DNA of 64,000 nt from Thiogranum longum (GTDB lineage: Bacteria; Pseudomonadota; Gammaproteobacteria; DSM-19610): positions 2,708,573 to 2,772,572 of the forward strand of contig NZ_SMFX01000001.1 in the NCBI RefSeq assembly GCF_004339085.1, written 5' to 3'. Under the pieces are notes generated by a model. That model was given only the letters and a program-made list of their open reading frames with translations, was not told where the DNA came from and did not search any database. Positions within the stretch are counted from its first letter, which is position 1; every line of letters begins with the position of its first letter. Made by a program: the position numbers and the translations under genes. This document shows positions 46,286 to 54,506 of the stretch, piece by piece.

Positions 46286-47404
46286 TCAGCGTCGCTTGCG
46301 AACAGCTTTCTTCTTTGCTGCAGTTTTCTTCTTTGCTGTGGCTTTCTTCTTTACCGCCGTTTTCTTTTTTGCCACAGCTTTCTTTTTTACTGCTGTTTTT
46401 TTCTTGCTGACCAGCTTCTTCGTGACAGTCTTCTTGCTGGCAACTGCTTTCTTCTTCGCTGTGGCTTTCTTTTTTGCAGGCACCTTTCTGGCGACAGCCT
46501 TTTTATTGCCGACCTTCTTTTTCACTAGCGCTTTTTTTGCCACGGCTTTCTTTTTTACCGCTGTTTTTTTCTTGCTCGCCGTCTTCTTCGCAACAGCTTT
46601 CTTGCTGGCGACCGGCTTCTTCTCAGGCGGGGCCTTCTTTGCCCGTGCCTTGCCCTCTTCAAGCACCGGTGCAGCATCACCCTCACGCTGTTCCAGCAGC
46701 TTGCGCGCCACAGCACGACGTATGGCTGCGGAACGGTCACGGCTTGGAAATGTCTTCCTCGCCTCCTCCGCAACTTTCAGCACCGCCTGAAATACATCAT
46801 CCGGCTCACCTGTCCCCTGCACCTGCCGCAGAATTTCCTGTTCACGGTAATACTCCACCACCGGCAGGGTCTGCAGCTCATAGATTCTCAGGCGATTGCC
46901 AATGGTTTCTTCATTGTCATCCGAACGGCGTCGCAAACGGCCGCCGCATTCGTCGCAACGGCCATCCATTTTCGGCGGAGCATAGAAAATGTTGTAACTG
47001 GCGCCGCAGGACACACAGGTACGTCGCCCGAACAGGCGCTGCATGATGGTATCGACATCGACATCGATCAGCAGTGCCAGGTCAATGGGCTGGCTCAGCT
47101 GCCCAAGCAACTCATCCAGCTGCTCGGCCTGCGCCAGATTTCGCGGAAAACCATCCAGAATGAAGCCCTTGCGGGCATCGCTGCGGGAAAGTCGCTCGCG
47201 AATGACGCCCAGCACGATTTCGTCGGAAACCAGCTGACCGGCGTCCATTACGACTTTCGCCGCCTTGCCAAGCGGCGTTCCGGCCGCCACGGCCTCCCTC
47301 AGAAGGTCGCCGGTAGAGATTTCCGGAATCTTGTAATGCTTTGCCAATCGATGTCCCTGCGTGCCCTTTCCGCACCCGGGCGCTCCCAATAGCACAATCC
47401 TCAT
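46286..47404 (-). CDS. adk: Adenylate kinase with a long histone H1-like Lys/Ala-rich C-terminal tail
   Basis: 372 residues, against about 215 for normal adenylate kinase. Residues 1-215 are a complete enzyme: P-loop GAPGCGKGTQG, ISTGDLLREAV, LDGFPRNLAQAEQLD, a zinc LID with Cys130, Cys133, Cys150, Cys153, and ETIGNRLRIYELQTLPVVEYY. It interconverts ATP+AMP and 2 ADP. Residues 216-250 form a helical linker (SAAIRRAVARKLLEQRE). From 251 on the sequence is KKxVAKK-type repeats: 52 Lys in the last 122 residues. Such tails resemble AlgP-like or histone-H1-like proteins and could bind DNA, RNA or polyphosphate. No stop or frameshift separates the two parts. A GAGG site precedes the ATG. Confidence 0.93.
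   Translation of the reverse strand: MRIVLLGAPGCGKGTQGHRLAKHYKIPEISTGDLLREAVAAGTPLGKAAKVVMDAGQLVSDEIVLGVIRERLSRSDARKGFILDGFPRNLAQAEQLDELLGQLSQPIDLALLIDVDVDTIMQRLFGRRTCVSCGASYNIFYAPPKMDGRCDECGGRLRRRSDDNEETIGNRLRIYELQTLPVVEYYREQEILRQVQGTGEPDDVFQAVLKVAEEARKTFPSRDRSAAIRRAVARKLLEQREGDAAPVLEEGKARAKKAPPEKKPVASKKAVAKKTASKKKTAVKKKAVAKKALVKKKVGNKKAVARKVPAKKKATAKKKAVASKKTVTKKLVSKKKTAVKKKAVAKKKTAVKKKATAKKKTAAKKKAVRKRR
46290..46650. repeat. Internal low-complexity repeats encoding the adk tail
   Basis: Degenerate tandem units built on alternating CTTTCTTCTTT and GCTGTTTTTTTC-type tracts on the plus strand, encoding KKK-[TA]-[AV] blocks on the minus strand. The region is prone to length change by slippage or recombination, so tail length may differ between strains. 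It also risks assembly error. Confidence 0.8.
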
Positions 47405-47653
47405 AGTCCTCTCACACTCGCTGTGTCATTGATTTTTATTGCATTTATCAGCCAACCCATGGTTTTCGGGAAGCGCTGGCAAATAAAAGTTTTTTCATAG
47501 GGACATACAATAGTTTTCTTAGCTGAAACACCGTCCAGTGATTAAGCTACCGCCCCTACAAGCCCCAAGTCAAACAAAGCACCTGAATTTCATTGCTTTT
47601 TGCTCTATGATTGGGCGCCTTTTCGAAGCTCGCAGGGATTAAACAGCACCAGA

Positions 47654-47833
47654 ATGAACCGGGTTCCCGACTTCACAGACAATGAATTGTGGATTATCAG
47701 GTCCACCTTACAGGAGCGTTATGGCGGAACGCCAGAGCTCCGGCCGGCCGAAACCGAACGGCATCCTGGCCGCTCCCGTACCGGGCTGACAGCCTCACAG
47801 CCGAATTTTACAAAACTGCTTCAGGAGTATTGA
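47654..47833 (+). CDS. Small protein of unknown function upstream of pfp
   Basis: 59 residues starting MNRVPDFTDNELWIIRSTLQ with ERYGG following, then a basic, Pro/Arg-rich part ending FTKLLQEY. Its stop lies 3 bases before the pfp ATG, and the pfp ribosome site GGAG is within its last codons, suggesting coupling. No ribosome site of its own is obvious. The N-terminal half looks like a folded helix, so I consider it a probable small gene rather than noise. An upstream in-frame start at 47600 is less likely. Confidence 0.5.
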   Translation: MNRVPDFTDNELWIIRSTLQERYGGTPELRPAETERHPGRSRTGLTASQPNFTKLLQEY

Positions 47834-47836
47834 TAC

Positions 47837-49114
47837 ATGGCACGATCCACAGAAAAGAAAAACGCATTTTATGCGCAGTCAGGCGGCGTAACCGCTGTCA
47901 TCAACGCCAGTGCCTGCGGCGTGATCGAAACCGCACGCAAACACAAGGACAAGATCGGCAAAGTGTATGCCGGACGTAACGGCATCATCGGCGCGCTGAC
48001 CGAAGACCTCATCGACACCAGCAAGGAATCCGCACGCGCTATTGCCGCGCTGCGTCACACACCTTCCGGTGCCTTCGGTTCCTGCCGCTACAAGATGAAG
48101 AGCCTTGAAGCCAACAAGCGCGAATACGATCGGCTGATCGAGGTCTTCGCTGCACACAACATCGGTTACTTTTTCTATAACGGTGGCGGTGACTCCGCTG
48201 ACACTTGCCTGAAAGTCTCGCAGCTGTCCAAGGCAACCGGTTATCCCATCCAGGCGATACACGTACCCAAGACCGTCGACAACGATCTGCCGATCACCGA
48301 TAACTGCCCCGGCTTCGGCTCTGTCGCCAAGTACATTGCCGTATCCACTCGCGAAGCCAGTTTTGACGTTGCATCCATGTGCGCAACGTCAACCAAGATC
48401 TTCGTGCTGGAAGTCATGGGGCGCCACGCCGGCTGGATCGCTGCCGCCGGCGGTATGGCCGCCACCGAGAACGTCGACCTGCCTATCGTCATCCTGTTCC
48501 CGGAAGTAAAATTCAGCCAGGGCAAATTCCTGAAACTGGTAAAAGAAAAGGTCAAGCAGTACGGCTACTGCTCGATTGTCGTATCCGAAGGCGTACAGGA
48601 CCGTTCCGGCAACTTCCTTGCCGACCAGGGCCTCAAGGATGCCTTTGGTCATGCACAGCTGGGTGGTGTGGCACCGGTTATCGCTGGTCTGATCCGCGAC
48701 AAGCTTGGCTACAAATATCACTGGGCGGTTGCGGATTACCTGCAACGCTCCGCACGCCACATTGCCTCGAAGTCCGACGTGGAGCAGGCCTACGCCATGG
48801 GCAAGGCGGCCGTGGAGATGGCACTGCAGGGCAAGAACTCGGTGATGCCGACTATCAAACGCACATCCAGCAAGCCCTACCGCTGGAAGATCGGCGAGGC
48901 CAAGCTGTCGCGTGTCGCCAACGTCGAGAAGATGATGCCCAAGGGCTTTATCAGCAGGGACGGCTTCGGCATTACCAAAAAGTGTCGCGAGTACCTGGAA
49001 CCGTTGATTGCGGGTGAAGACTACCCGCCTTATGGCAAGGACGGCATGCCGAAATACGTTCAACTCAAGAACGCGCCGGCAAGAAAAAAACTTGCCGACT
49101 TCAAGGTCAAGTAA
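47837..49114 (+). CDS. pfp: Pyrophosphate-dependent 6-phosphofructokinase
   Basis: 425 residues. It phosphorylates fructose 6-phosphate reversibly, using PPi. PPi use is indicated by GGGDSADT (Asp where ATP enzymes have Gly of GGDGS) and by the Lys in PKTVDNDL (Gly in ATP enzymes). Other motifs: FYAQSGGVTAVINAS, YAGRNGIIGAL, VLEVMGRHAGWIAAAGG, VVSEGVQD and YLQRSARHIASKSD. The downstream neighbour is hppA, so the PPi pool links glycolytic flux and proton pumping. GGAG lies 9 bases before the ATG; a terminator follows. Confidence 0.94.
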   Translation: MARSTEKKNAFYAQSGGVTAVINASACGVIETARKHKDKIGKVYAGRNGIIGALTEDLIDTSKESARAIAALRHTPSGAFGSCRYKMKSLEANKREYDRLIEVFAAHNIGYFFYNGGGDSADTCLKVSQLSKATGYPIQAIHVPKTVDNDLPITDNCPGFGSVAKYIAVSTREASFDVASMCATSTKIFVLEVMGRHAGWIAAAGGMAATENVDLPIVILFPEVKFSQGKFLKLVKEKVKQYGYCSIVVSEGVQDRSGNFLADQGLKDAFGHAQLGGVAPVIAGLIRDKLGYKYHWAVADYLQRSARHIASKSDVEQAYAMGKAAVEMALQGKNSVMPTIKRTSSKPYRWKIGEAKLSRVANVEKMMPKGFISRDGFGITKKCREYLEPLIAGEDYPPYGKDGMPKYVQLKNAPARKKLADFKVK

Positions 49115-49127
49115 AAACGGCTAGACA

Positions 49128-49154
49128 AGGGGTGCTGAAACGCACCCCTTTTTT
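49128..49154 (+). terminator. Intrinsic terminator after pfp
   Basis: A 7-bp GC-rich stem (GGGGTGC with GCACCCC), 6-base loop, and seven T. It lies 13 bases after the pfp stop, so pfp and hppA are partly uncoupled in transcription despite their adjacency. Confidence 0.92.
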
Positions 49155-49260
49155 TGTGGTGACGGGATGACGCTGGAAAAAGCACGGCAAGAAACAAATA
49201 CAGTCTCCCCCGTAAAGTACCGCGTATCGCACCGTAGAAACTGTTGTTGGAGGAACTAAC

Positions 49261-51294
49261 ATGTCCGCTGAACTGATTTTTGTACTGGCCTGTGCGGCCG
49301 CTGCCATCCTGTATGGCATTGTGTCTACACAATGGATACTGGCCAAGCCGGCCGGTAATGAACGCATGCAGGAAATTGCCGCAGCCATTCAGGCAGGCGC
49401 AAAGGCCTACCTGAACCGGCAATACACCACCATCGGTATGGCGGGTGTCGCGCTGCTGGTGCTGATCGGCATTTTTATTGACTGGATAACCGCAGGCGGT
49501 TTCGCCATTGGCGCCATCTTCTCCGGACTGACAGGCTACATCGGCATGAACGTGTCGGTCCGTGCCAATGTGCGTACCGCCGAAGCCGCCAACGACGGTC
49601 TCAACGCTGCCATGCAGATTGCCTTCCGCGGTGGCGCCATTACCGGCATGCTGGTGGTTGGGCTCGGGCTGCTGGGTGTTGCCGGATTTTATACAGCACT
49701 ACTGGTCAGCGGCGTTGAAGACCCCATCCACCCACTGATCGGGCTGGCCTTCGGTGGTTCGCTGATTTCCATTTTCGCCCGTCTTGGTGGCGGTATCTTC
49801 ACCAAGGGCGCGGATGTCGGCGCGGATATCGTCGGCAAGGTGGAAGCCGGTATCCCCGAAGATGACCCGCGCAACCCGGCGGTCATTGCCGACAACGTCG
49901 GTGACAATGTCGGTGACTGTGCCGGCATGGCAGCCGACCTGTTCGAAACCTACGCAGTAACCGTAGTGGCTACCATGCTGCTGGGCGGCCTGTTATTGAA
50001 GGACATGGGTTCGGCTGCAGCAACCTATCCACTGGTGCTCGGTGGTGTGTCGATTATTGCTTCTATTATCGGCACCTTCTTCGTCAAGGCACGCGACGGT
50101 GGCAAGATCATGAATGCCCTGTATCGGGGCCTGATCGTGGCCGGTGTGCTGGCGGCAGGCGCCTTCTACTTCGTCACTCAGCAGGTTATGGGTGACTCGG
50201 TCATGCTGGATGGTGTCAGTGTCGATAGTATGAACCTGTTCTATTGCGGACTGATCGGACTGGCGCTGACGGCCGCCATGGTGGTAATCACCGAGTACTA
50301 CACGGCCACGGAATTCTCCCCGGTTCGCCACATCGCCGAAGCCTCCACCACTGGCGACGGCACCAACGTGATTGCCGGCCTGGGCGTTTCCATGAAATCC
50401 ACCGCTGCCCCGGTTCTCGCCGTTTGCGCGTCTATCTGGGGTGCTTACGAACTGGCCGGCCTGTACGGGATTGCCATTGCTGCAACCTCCATGCTGTCCA
50501 TGACCGGCATCATTGTGGCGCTGGACGCCTATGGTCCTATCACTGACAACGCTGGCGGTATTGCCGAGATGGCCGAACTGGATGAGAAAATCCGCAACAT
50601 TACCGACCCGCTGGATGCTGTCGGTAATACCACCAAGGCCGTAACCAAGGGCTACGCCATCGGTTCCGCAGGTCTTGCAGCCCTGGTGTTGTTTGCCGAT
50701 TACACCCACGCGCTGGCGGGACAGGGTAACGGCGAAGCACTGAACTTCTCGCTGGACAACCACATGGTCATCATCGGCCTGTTCATTGGCGGCCTGGTAC
50801 CCTACCTGTTCGGCGCTATGGCAATGGAAGCCGTGGGCCGTGCTGCCGGTGGCATCGTCAACGAAGTACGTCGCCAGTTCCGCGAAATGCCGGGCATCAT
50901 GGACTACACCCAGAAGCCGGATTACTCCAGGGCAGTGGACATGCTCACCAAGTCGGCCATCAAGGAAATGGTGATTCCGTCACTATTGCCTGTACTGGTA
51001 CCGGTAGTGGTTGGCCTGACACTGGGCAAGGAAGCGCTGGGCGGCCTGTTAATCGGCACCATCGTCACCGGTCTGTTTGTGGCGATTTCCATGACCACCG
51101 GTGGTGGCGCCTGGGACAATGCCAAAAAGTATATCGAGGACGGCAACTTCGGCGGCAAGGGCTCCGATGCTCATAAAGCTGCGGTAACCGGTGATACGGT
51201 GGGTGACCCGTACAAGGACACGGCGGGACCTGCGATCAATCCGTTGATCAAGATCATCAATATTGTTGCATTGATGATTGTGCCGCTGCTGTAG
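49261..51294 (+). CDS. hppA: K+-independent proton-translocating pyrophosphatase
   Basis: 677 residues with about 16 membrane helices. It hydrolyses PPi to pump protons across the inner membrane, or runs in reverse. Catalytic motifs are intact: [20 protein letters not shown] and [19 protein letters not shown], plus the C-terminal [20 protein letters not shown]. In [18 protein letters not shown] the Lys after GNTT marks the K+-independent subclass (K+-dependent enzymes have Ala). A strong GGAGG site precedes the ATG and a terminator follows. Confidence 0.96.
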   Translation: MSAELIFVLACAAAAILYGIVSTQWILAKPAGNERMQEIAAAIQAGAKAYLNRQYTTIGMAGVALLVLIGIFIDWITAGGFAIGAIFSGLTGYIGMNVSVRANVRTAEAANDGLNAAMQIAFRGGAITGMLVVGLGLLGVAGFYTALLVSGVEDPIHPLIGLAFGGSLISIFARLGGGIFTKGADVGADIVGKVEAGIPEDDPRNPAVIADNVGDNVGDCAGMAADLFETYAVTVVATMLLGGLLLKDMGSAAATYPLVLGGVSIIASIIGTFFVKARDGGKIMNALYRGLIVAGVLAAGAFYFVTQQVMGDSVMLDGVSVDSMNLFYCGLIGLALTAAMVVITEYYTATEFSPVRHIAEASTTGDGTNVIAGLGVSMKSTAAPVLAVCASIWGAYELAGLYGIAIAATSMLSMTGIIVALDAYGPITDNAGGIAEMAELDEKIRNITDPLDAVGNTTKAVTKGYAIGSAGLAALVLFADYTHALAGQGNGEALNFSLDNHMVIIGLFIGGLVPYLFGAMAMEAVGRAAGGIVNEVRRQFREMPGIMDYTQKPDYSRAVDMLTKSAIKEMVIPSLLPVLVPVVVGLTLGKEALGGLLIGTIVTGLFVAISMTTGGGAWDNAKKYIEDGNFGGKGSDAHKAAVTGDTVGDPYKDTAGPAINPLIKIINIVALMIVPLL

Positions 51295-51309
51295 TTTTAA
51301 CGGGTGTGA

Positions 51310-51343
51310 CGCCCCCGGCTCTTCCAGGGCCGGGGGCGTTTTT
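51310..51343 (+). terminator. Intrinsic terminator after hppA
   Basis: A 10-bp stem CGCCCCCGGC / GCCGGGGGCG with a 9-base loop and five T, 15 bases after the hppA stop. Confidence 0.92.
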
Positions 51344-51362
51344 GTTTCTGGTGGTTTTTATC

Positions 51363-51560
51363 GTCAGTGAGGCGGCCAAGAAGGTTCAGGCTGCGATTTG
51401 CCCGCTGCGCGGGTTCCCTGCGCTTCTCGACATTTTGCGCGCTCGCTAAACTCGCGGTACGCGCTGTGCGCGAACCGCTCAGACAACGCTCGCTTGATCG
51501 CAAAACGTCTGCGATGCTCGGCTGCATCGATGCCTGAACCTTCTTGGCCGCCTCGCTGAC
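51363..51560 (-). repeat. Structured element copy A: conserved core closed by a 29-bp terminal inverted repeat
   Basis: Ends 51363-51391 and 51532-51560 are reverse complements (29 bases, one position a G-T wobble). The enclosed 140-base core, read on the minus strand, matches the core of copy B at 51762-51964 in three blocks: TGCAGCCGAGCATCGCAG, the hairpin region GCGGTTCGCGCAC...GCGCGTACCGC (51454-51478), and CAGGGAACC...AGCGGGCAAA. The terminal stem is unrelated to that of copy B. No protein gene is supported, because a one-base length difference between copies breaks the shared frame. Confidence 0.9.
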
Positions 51561-51638
51561 TGGATCTGTGCGAATTTCACGCTCACCGAATAGCAAAAGC
51601 CTGTACCGAACTTGAAGAGCATTTGATTAATTCATATA

Positions 51639-51708
51639 CCGTCATTCTGGCGTATGCCAGAATCCATTGGTTTCAATGAGATGGATACCGGCATTCGCCG
51701 GAATGACG
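51639..51708. repeat. R2 repeat, two-hairpin element
   Basis: Two palindromes in inverted order: CATTCTGGCGTATGCCAGAATCC, then GGATACCGGCATTCGCCGGAATGACG. Together they give the outer inverted repeat GTCATTC/GAATGAC. Same layout as the element at 59976. It lies between the two structured elements A and B in the hppA-ppa gap. Confidence 0.85.
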
Positions 51709-51761
51709 TAGGTAGCTATCAACAGCATGTGCCGGCCACACGGAATCTGCCACACACTGAC

Positions 51762-51964
51762 TGGTTCGGGGCGGCGGGGGTGTACCCGGTGAGTCGGTGC
51801 AGCCGAGCATCGCAGCGAAACGCGGAAGAAGAGAGCCCTGTTTGAGCGGTTCGCGCACGGCGCGTACCGCGAGTTTGGGCAAACGCCGCGTTTTGCGAGA
51901 AGCACAGGGAACCTGCGTAGCGGGCAAACCGTCGAAACGGGTACACCCCCGCCGCCCCGAACCA
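51762..51964 (+). repeat. Structured element copy B: same core, different 27-bp perfect terminal inverted repeat
   Basis: Ends 51762-51788 and 51938-51964 are exact reverse complements over 27 bases, G-rich on one side. They share no sequence with the terminal repeats of copy A. The core (about 51795-51930) carries the same three conserved blocks as copy A in the opposite chromosomal orientation, including the internal hairpin 51846-51870 (5 bp, T-T mismatch, 5 bp, 3-base loop). The element ends 85 bases before ppa. Confidence 0.9.
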
Positions 51965-52049
51965 CACCACCTGAATAATTAAATCAGGCTTTCCTAATAC
52001 AGATCCGCTATAATCACTGGCCTTTTTATGCTCTTGATGGGAGACTCCC

Positions 52050-52598
52050 ATGAATCTTGATCGCGTCAGCTCCGGTACGGATCTGCCCAATGACATTAAC
52101 GTCATTATCGAAATCCCGGCCCACGCCGATCCGGTGAAATATGAAGTCGATAAAGAAACCGGCGCCATGTTCGTCGATCGCTTCATGAACACCGCCATGC
52201 ACTATCCGTGCAATTACGGCTACGTTCCCCACACGCTATCACCTGATGGCGACCCGGTTGATGTGCTTGTGCTCACGCCTGTGCCCCTGATCAGCGGTTC
52301 CGTGGTACGCTGCCGACCGGTCGGGGTGCTGAAAATGACCGATGAATCCGGGGACGATGCCAAGGTACTGGCCGTGCCAATCGACAAGCTGTGCAAGGAA
52401 TACCGCCGGGTTCAGGACTTCCGTGACCTGCCGCCGAGCATTCTTGAGCAGGTAGCGCATTTCTTCGAACACTATAAGGACCTGGATGAAGGCAAGTGGG
52501 TTCGTGTTGACGGCTGGGCCGGTATCGACGAAGCTCGCAAGGAAATTCTCGACAGTGTCGAATTGTTCAAGAAAGCTCCCGAAAAACCCCATTTCTGA
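52050..52598 (+). CDS. ppa: Soluble inorganic pyrophosphatase, family I
   Basis: 182 residues. Hydrolyses PPi in the cytoplasm, drawing biosynthetic reactions forward. Motifs: [20 protein letters not shown], the metal-binding [12 protein letters not shown], and [19 protein letters not shown]. It competes for the PPi used by Pfp and HppA just upstream, so its regulation matters for the local pathway. Followed after 8 bases by the phosphoesterase gene, likely co-transcribed. Confidence 0.96.
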   Translation: MNLDRVSSGTDLPNDINVIIEIPAHADPVKYEVDKETGAMFVDRFMNTAMHYPCNYGYVPHTLSPDGDPVDVLVLTPVPLISGSVVRCRPVGVLKMTDESGDDAKVLAVPIDKLCKEYRRVQDFRDLPPSILEQVAHFFEHYKDLDEGKWVRVDGWAGIDEARKEILDSVELFKKAPEKPHF

Positions 52599-52606
52599 GT
52601 ATCGCC

Positions 52607-53149
52607 ATGAAGGTTTGCATCGTATCCGACAGTCACGACCATCGCTTGCTGCTGGCAGCCGCCGTTAGCGCGGCCAAAAACGCCGGTGCCGAGGCCGTGC
52701 TGCACTGTGGCGACGTGGTCGCACCTAGCACACTGGGCGTGCTGAAACCCTTCGGGTTGCCGATACACGTCATCCACGGCAATAACAGTGGTGACTTGTA
52801 CATGATGGCGCGCATCGCCAGCCAGCCGGGCAATCTGATCACTTTTTACGGGCAGGATGCCGGCATCGAACTGGGCGGGCGCAAGATTTTTATGGTGCAC
52901 TATCCGCATTATGCACGCGCCATGGCAACCACCGGTGACTGGGACCTGGTGTGCTGCGGACACGATCACGAAATACGGATAGAAACCGTAGCCAACATAA
53001 AAGGCGGCGAAACCCATATGGTCAACCCCGGCACAGTTGGCGGTGTTGCCGCACCGGCGACCTGGGTGATGGGCGACCTGGATACGATGACGTTCACGGC
53101 TCACGATGTAGAGATCGACACCACTGCGGATACACAGGCGGCTTCCTGA
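52607..53149 (+). CDS. YfcE/MJ0936-type metallophosphoesterase
   Basis: 180 residues. Dinuclear metal site motifs: VSDSHDH, LHCGDVV, IHGNNSGD, MVHYPH and CGHDHEIR, in the canonical order. Relatives cleave phosphodiesters; the substrate here is unknown. Shares a probable transcript with ppa. Its 3' end faces moaE. Confidence 0.9.
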   Translation: MKVCIVSDSHDHRLLLAAAVSAAKNAGAEAVLHCGDVVAPSTLGVLKPFGLPIHVIHGNNSGDLYMMARIASQPGNLITFYGQDAGIELGGRKIFMVHYPHYARAMATTGDWDLVCCGHDHEIRIETVANIKGGETHMVNPGTVGGVAAPATWVMGDLDTMTFTAHDVEIDTTADTQAAS

Positions 53150-53160
53150 TACCTGCCCGC

Positions 53161-53601
53161 CTAGCCCGGTGTATTGTGTTCGACCCAGCGACTGCCTTCT
53201 TTCAGTTGTTCTTTCTTCCAGAACGGCGCATGTGATTTAAGCGCTTCCATCAGCCAGCGACTGGCATCAAACGCTGCCTTGCGGTGTGCGGACCAGACGG
53301 CAACCAGCACAATCGGATCGGCTGGCCGCAACTCCCCGACACGATGCACGATCAGGGTATCGACCAGCTGCCAACGGTCAGCCGCTTCGGCACTGATTTT
53401 TTCCAGGTAACGCTCGGTCATACCGGGATAGTGTTCAAGGAACATGCCTTCGACCGCGTCACCTTCGTTGAAATCGCGCAGGGTGCCGACAAATACTGCG
53501 GTCGCACCAAAGTCTGCCGCACCACCTTTTAACCCGCCAATCTGCAAGGTTTGAATCTGCTGCCAGGGGTCGAATGGCTGGTCGGTTATGACAACGTTCA
53601 C
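53161..53601 (-). CDS. moaE: Molybdopterin synthase catalytic subunit MoaE
   Basis: 146 residues. Transfers sulfur from MoaD thiocarboxylate to precursor Z (cPMP). Motifs: FVGTLRDFNEGD, LEHYPGM, IVHRVGELRPADPIVLVAVW, HRKAAFDASRWLMEALK and the catalytic FWKKE. Start is a GTG that overlaps the moaD stop (GTGA). Confidence 0.93.
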   Translation of the reverse strand: MNVVITDQPFDPWQQIQTLQIGGLKGGAADFGATAVFVGTLRDFNEGDAVEGMFLEHYPGMTERYLEKISAEAADRWQLVDTLIVHRVGELRPADPIVLVAVWSAHRKAAFDASRWLMEALKSHAPFWKKEQLKEGSRWVEHNTPG

Positions 53602-53837
53602 GAAGCGCCCCCGGTCACTGGCGGGAAAAAAGCGATTTCATCGCCATCGGCAACAGCAGACTCATAATCAACGTATTCCATATTCTGTGCGGCTAACACG
53701 TTGTCAGGCAAGGGTTCTTCCGGCAACACAAGACTCCACACCTCGCTTACCGTAATATTTCCGGGCACCGAAACTGTCATCACATCCATGCCATAACGCT
53801 CACGCAAACCGGCAAACAACCTGACTGTAATCTGCAC
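53598..53837 (-). CDS. moaD: Molybdopterin synthase sulfur carrier MoaD, C-terminus extended by two residues
   Basis: 79 residues from a GTG at 53837 (MQITVRLFAGLRERYG) with GGA six bases upstream; a GTG at 53876 would add 13 residues. It has a ubiquitin-like fold, with ADGDEIAFFPPVTGG typical of the end of the family. Normal MoaD ends exactly with Gly-Gly, which is adenylated by MoeB and carries the thiocarboxylate. Here Ala-Ser follows before the stop, so maturation would need trimming, or the sequence has changed. Confidence 0.88.
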   Translation of the reverse strand: MQITVRLFAGLRERYGMDVMTVSVPGNITVSEVWSLVLPEEPLPDNVLAAQNMEYVDYESAVADGDEIAFFPPVTGGAS

Positions 53838-53976
53838 TTTAATTCCATCCTGCGTTGCGGCATGCTCAGCGGCCACCTATAGTGACAGGTAACCACACGA
53901 AAAGATTCCGGGAAATCTACCGATACAAGTTTACCACGGACAACGTGGGCAGATGTGGAATGGCGAACAGGCAGGT

Positions 53977-54459
53977 ATGGGCAAACTTACTCACTTCAAT
54001 GCAGCCGGTGAAGCGCACATGGTCGATGTCGGCGACAAGGCTGTATCGAGTCGCTGCGCTACTGCCGATGGCTGGATCGCCATGCTTCCCGCTACGCTGC
54101 AGCACATCCGTCATGGCGATAACAGGAAAGGCGATGTTCTTGGCGTGGCGCGCATCGCCGGCATCATGGCCGCCAAGAAAACCGCCGACCTGATACCACT
54201 GTGTCACCCACTCGCCTTGACACGCGTAGAGCTGGAATTTGAAACCCGTGACGAACCGGCCTCGGTTTACTGCCGCGCCACGGTGGAAACACGCGGGCAG
54301 ACAGGCGTTGAAATGGAGGCACTGACCGCCGTACAGATTGCCTTGTTAACGGTTTACGATATGTGCAAGGCCGTTGATCGCGGCATGATTTTGCACGAGG
54401 TGCGTCTACTGGAGAAGCAGGGCGGAAAATCAGGTCATTGGCAACGCACTGAACTCTGA
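53977..54459 (+). CDS. moaC: Cyclic pyranopterin monophosphate synthase MoaC
   Basis: 160 residues from the ATG at 53977 ([20 protein letters not shown]); the frame opens 8 codons earlier without a better site. Makes cPMP together with MoaA (not in the window). Motifs: [55 protein letters not shown]. It is divergent from moaD-moaE, so the two units share a 139-base promoter region. Confidence 0.95.
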   Translation: MGKLTHFNAAGEAHMVDVGDKAVSSRCATADGWIAMLPATLQHIRHGDNRKGDVLGVARIAGIMAAKKTADLIPLCHPLALTRVELEFETRDEPASVYCRATVETRGQTGVEMEALTAVQIALLTVYDMCKAVDRGMILHEVRLLEKQGGKSGHWQRTEL

Positions 54460-54506
54460 CAACCCGTGCGTCGTATAAATATAAAAATGCAGCAAATGGA
54501 AGCGAT

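Noticed and set aside
51297-51596. Open frame of 99 codons (minus) and a similar 61-codon frame at 51797-51982 (plus)
   Set aside because: Both are read through the structured elements A and B. The shared CLSGSRTARTASL string comes from the repeat core, and the frame is not kept past a one-base length difference, so they are not protein genes.
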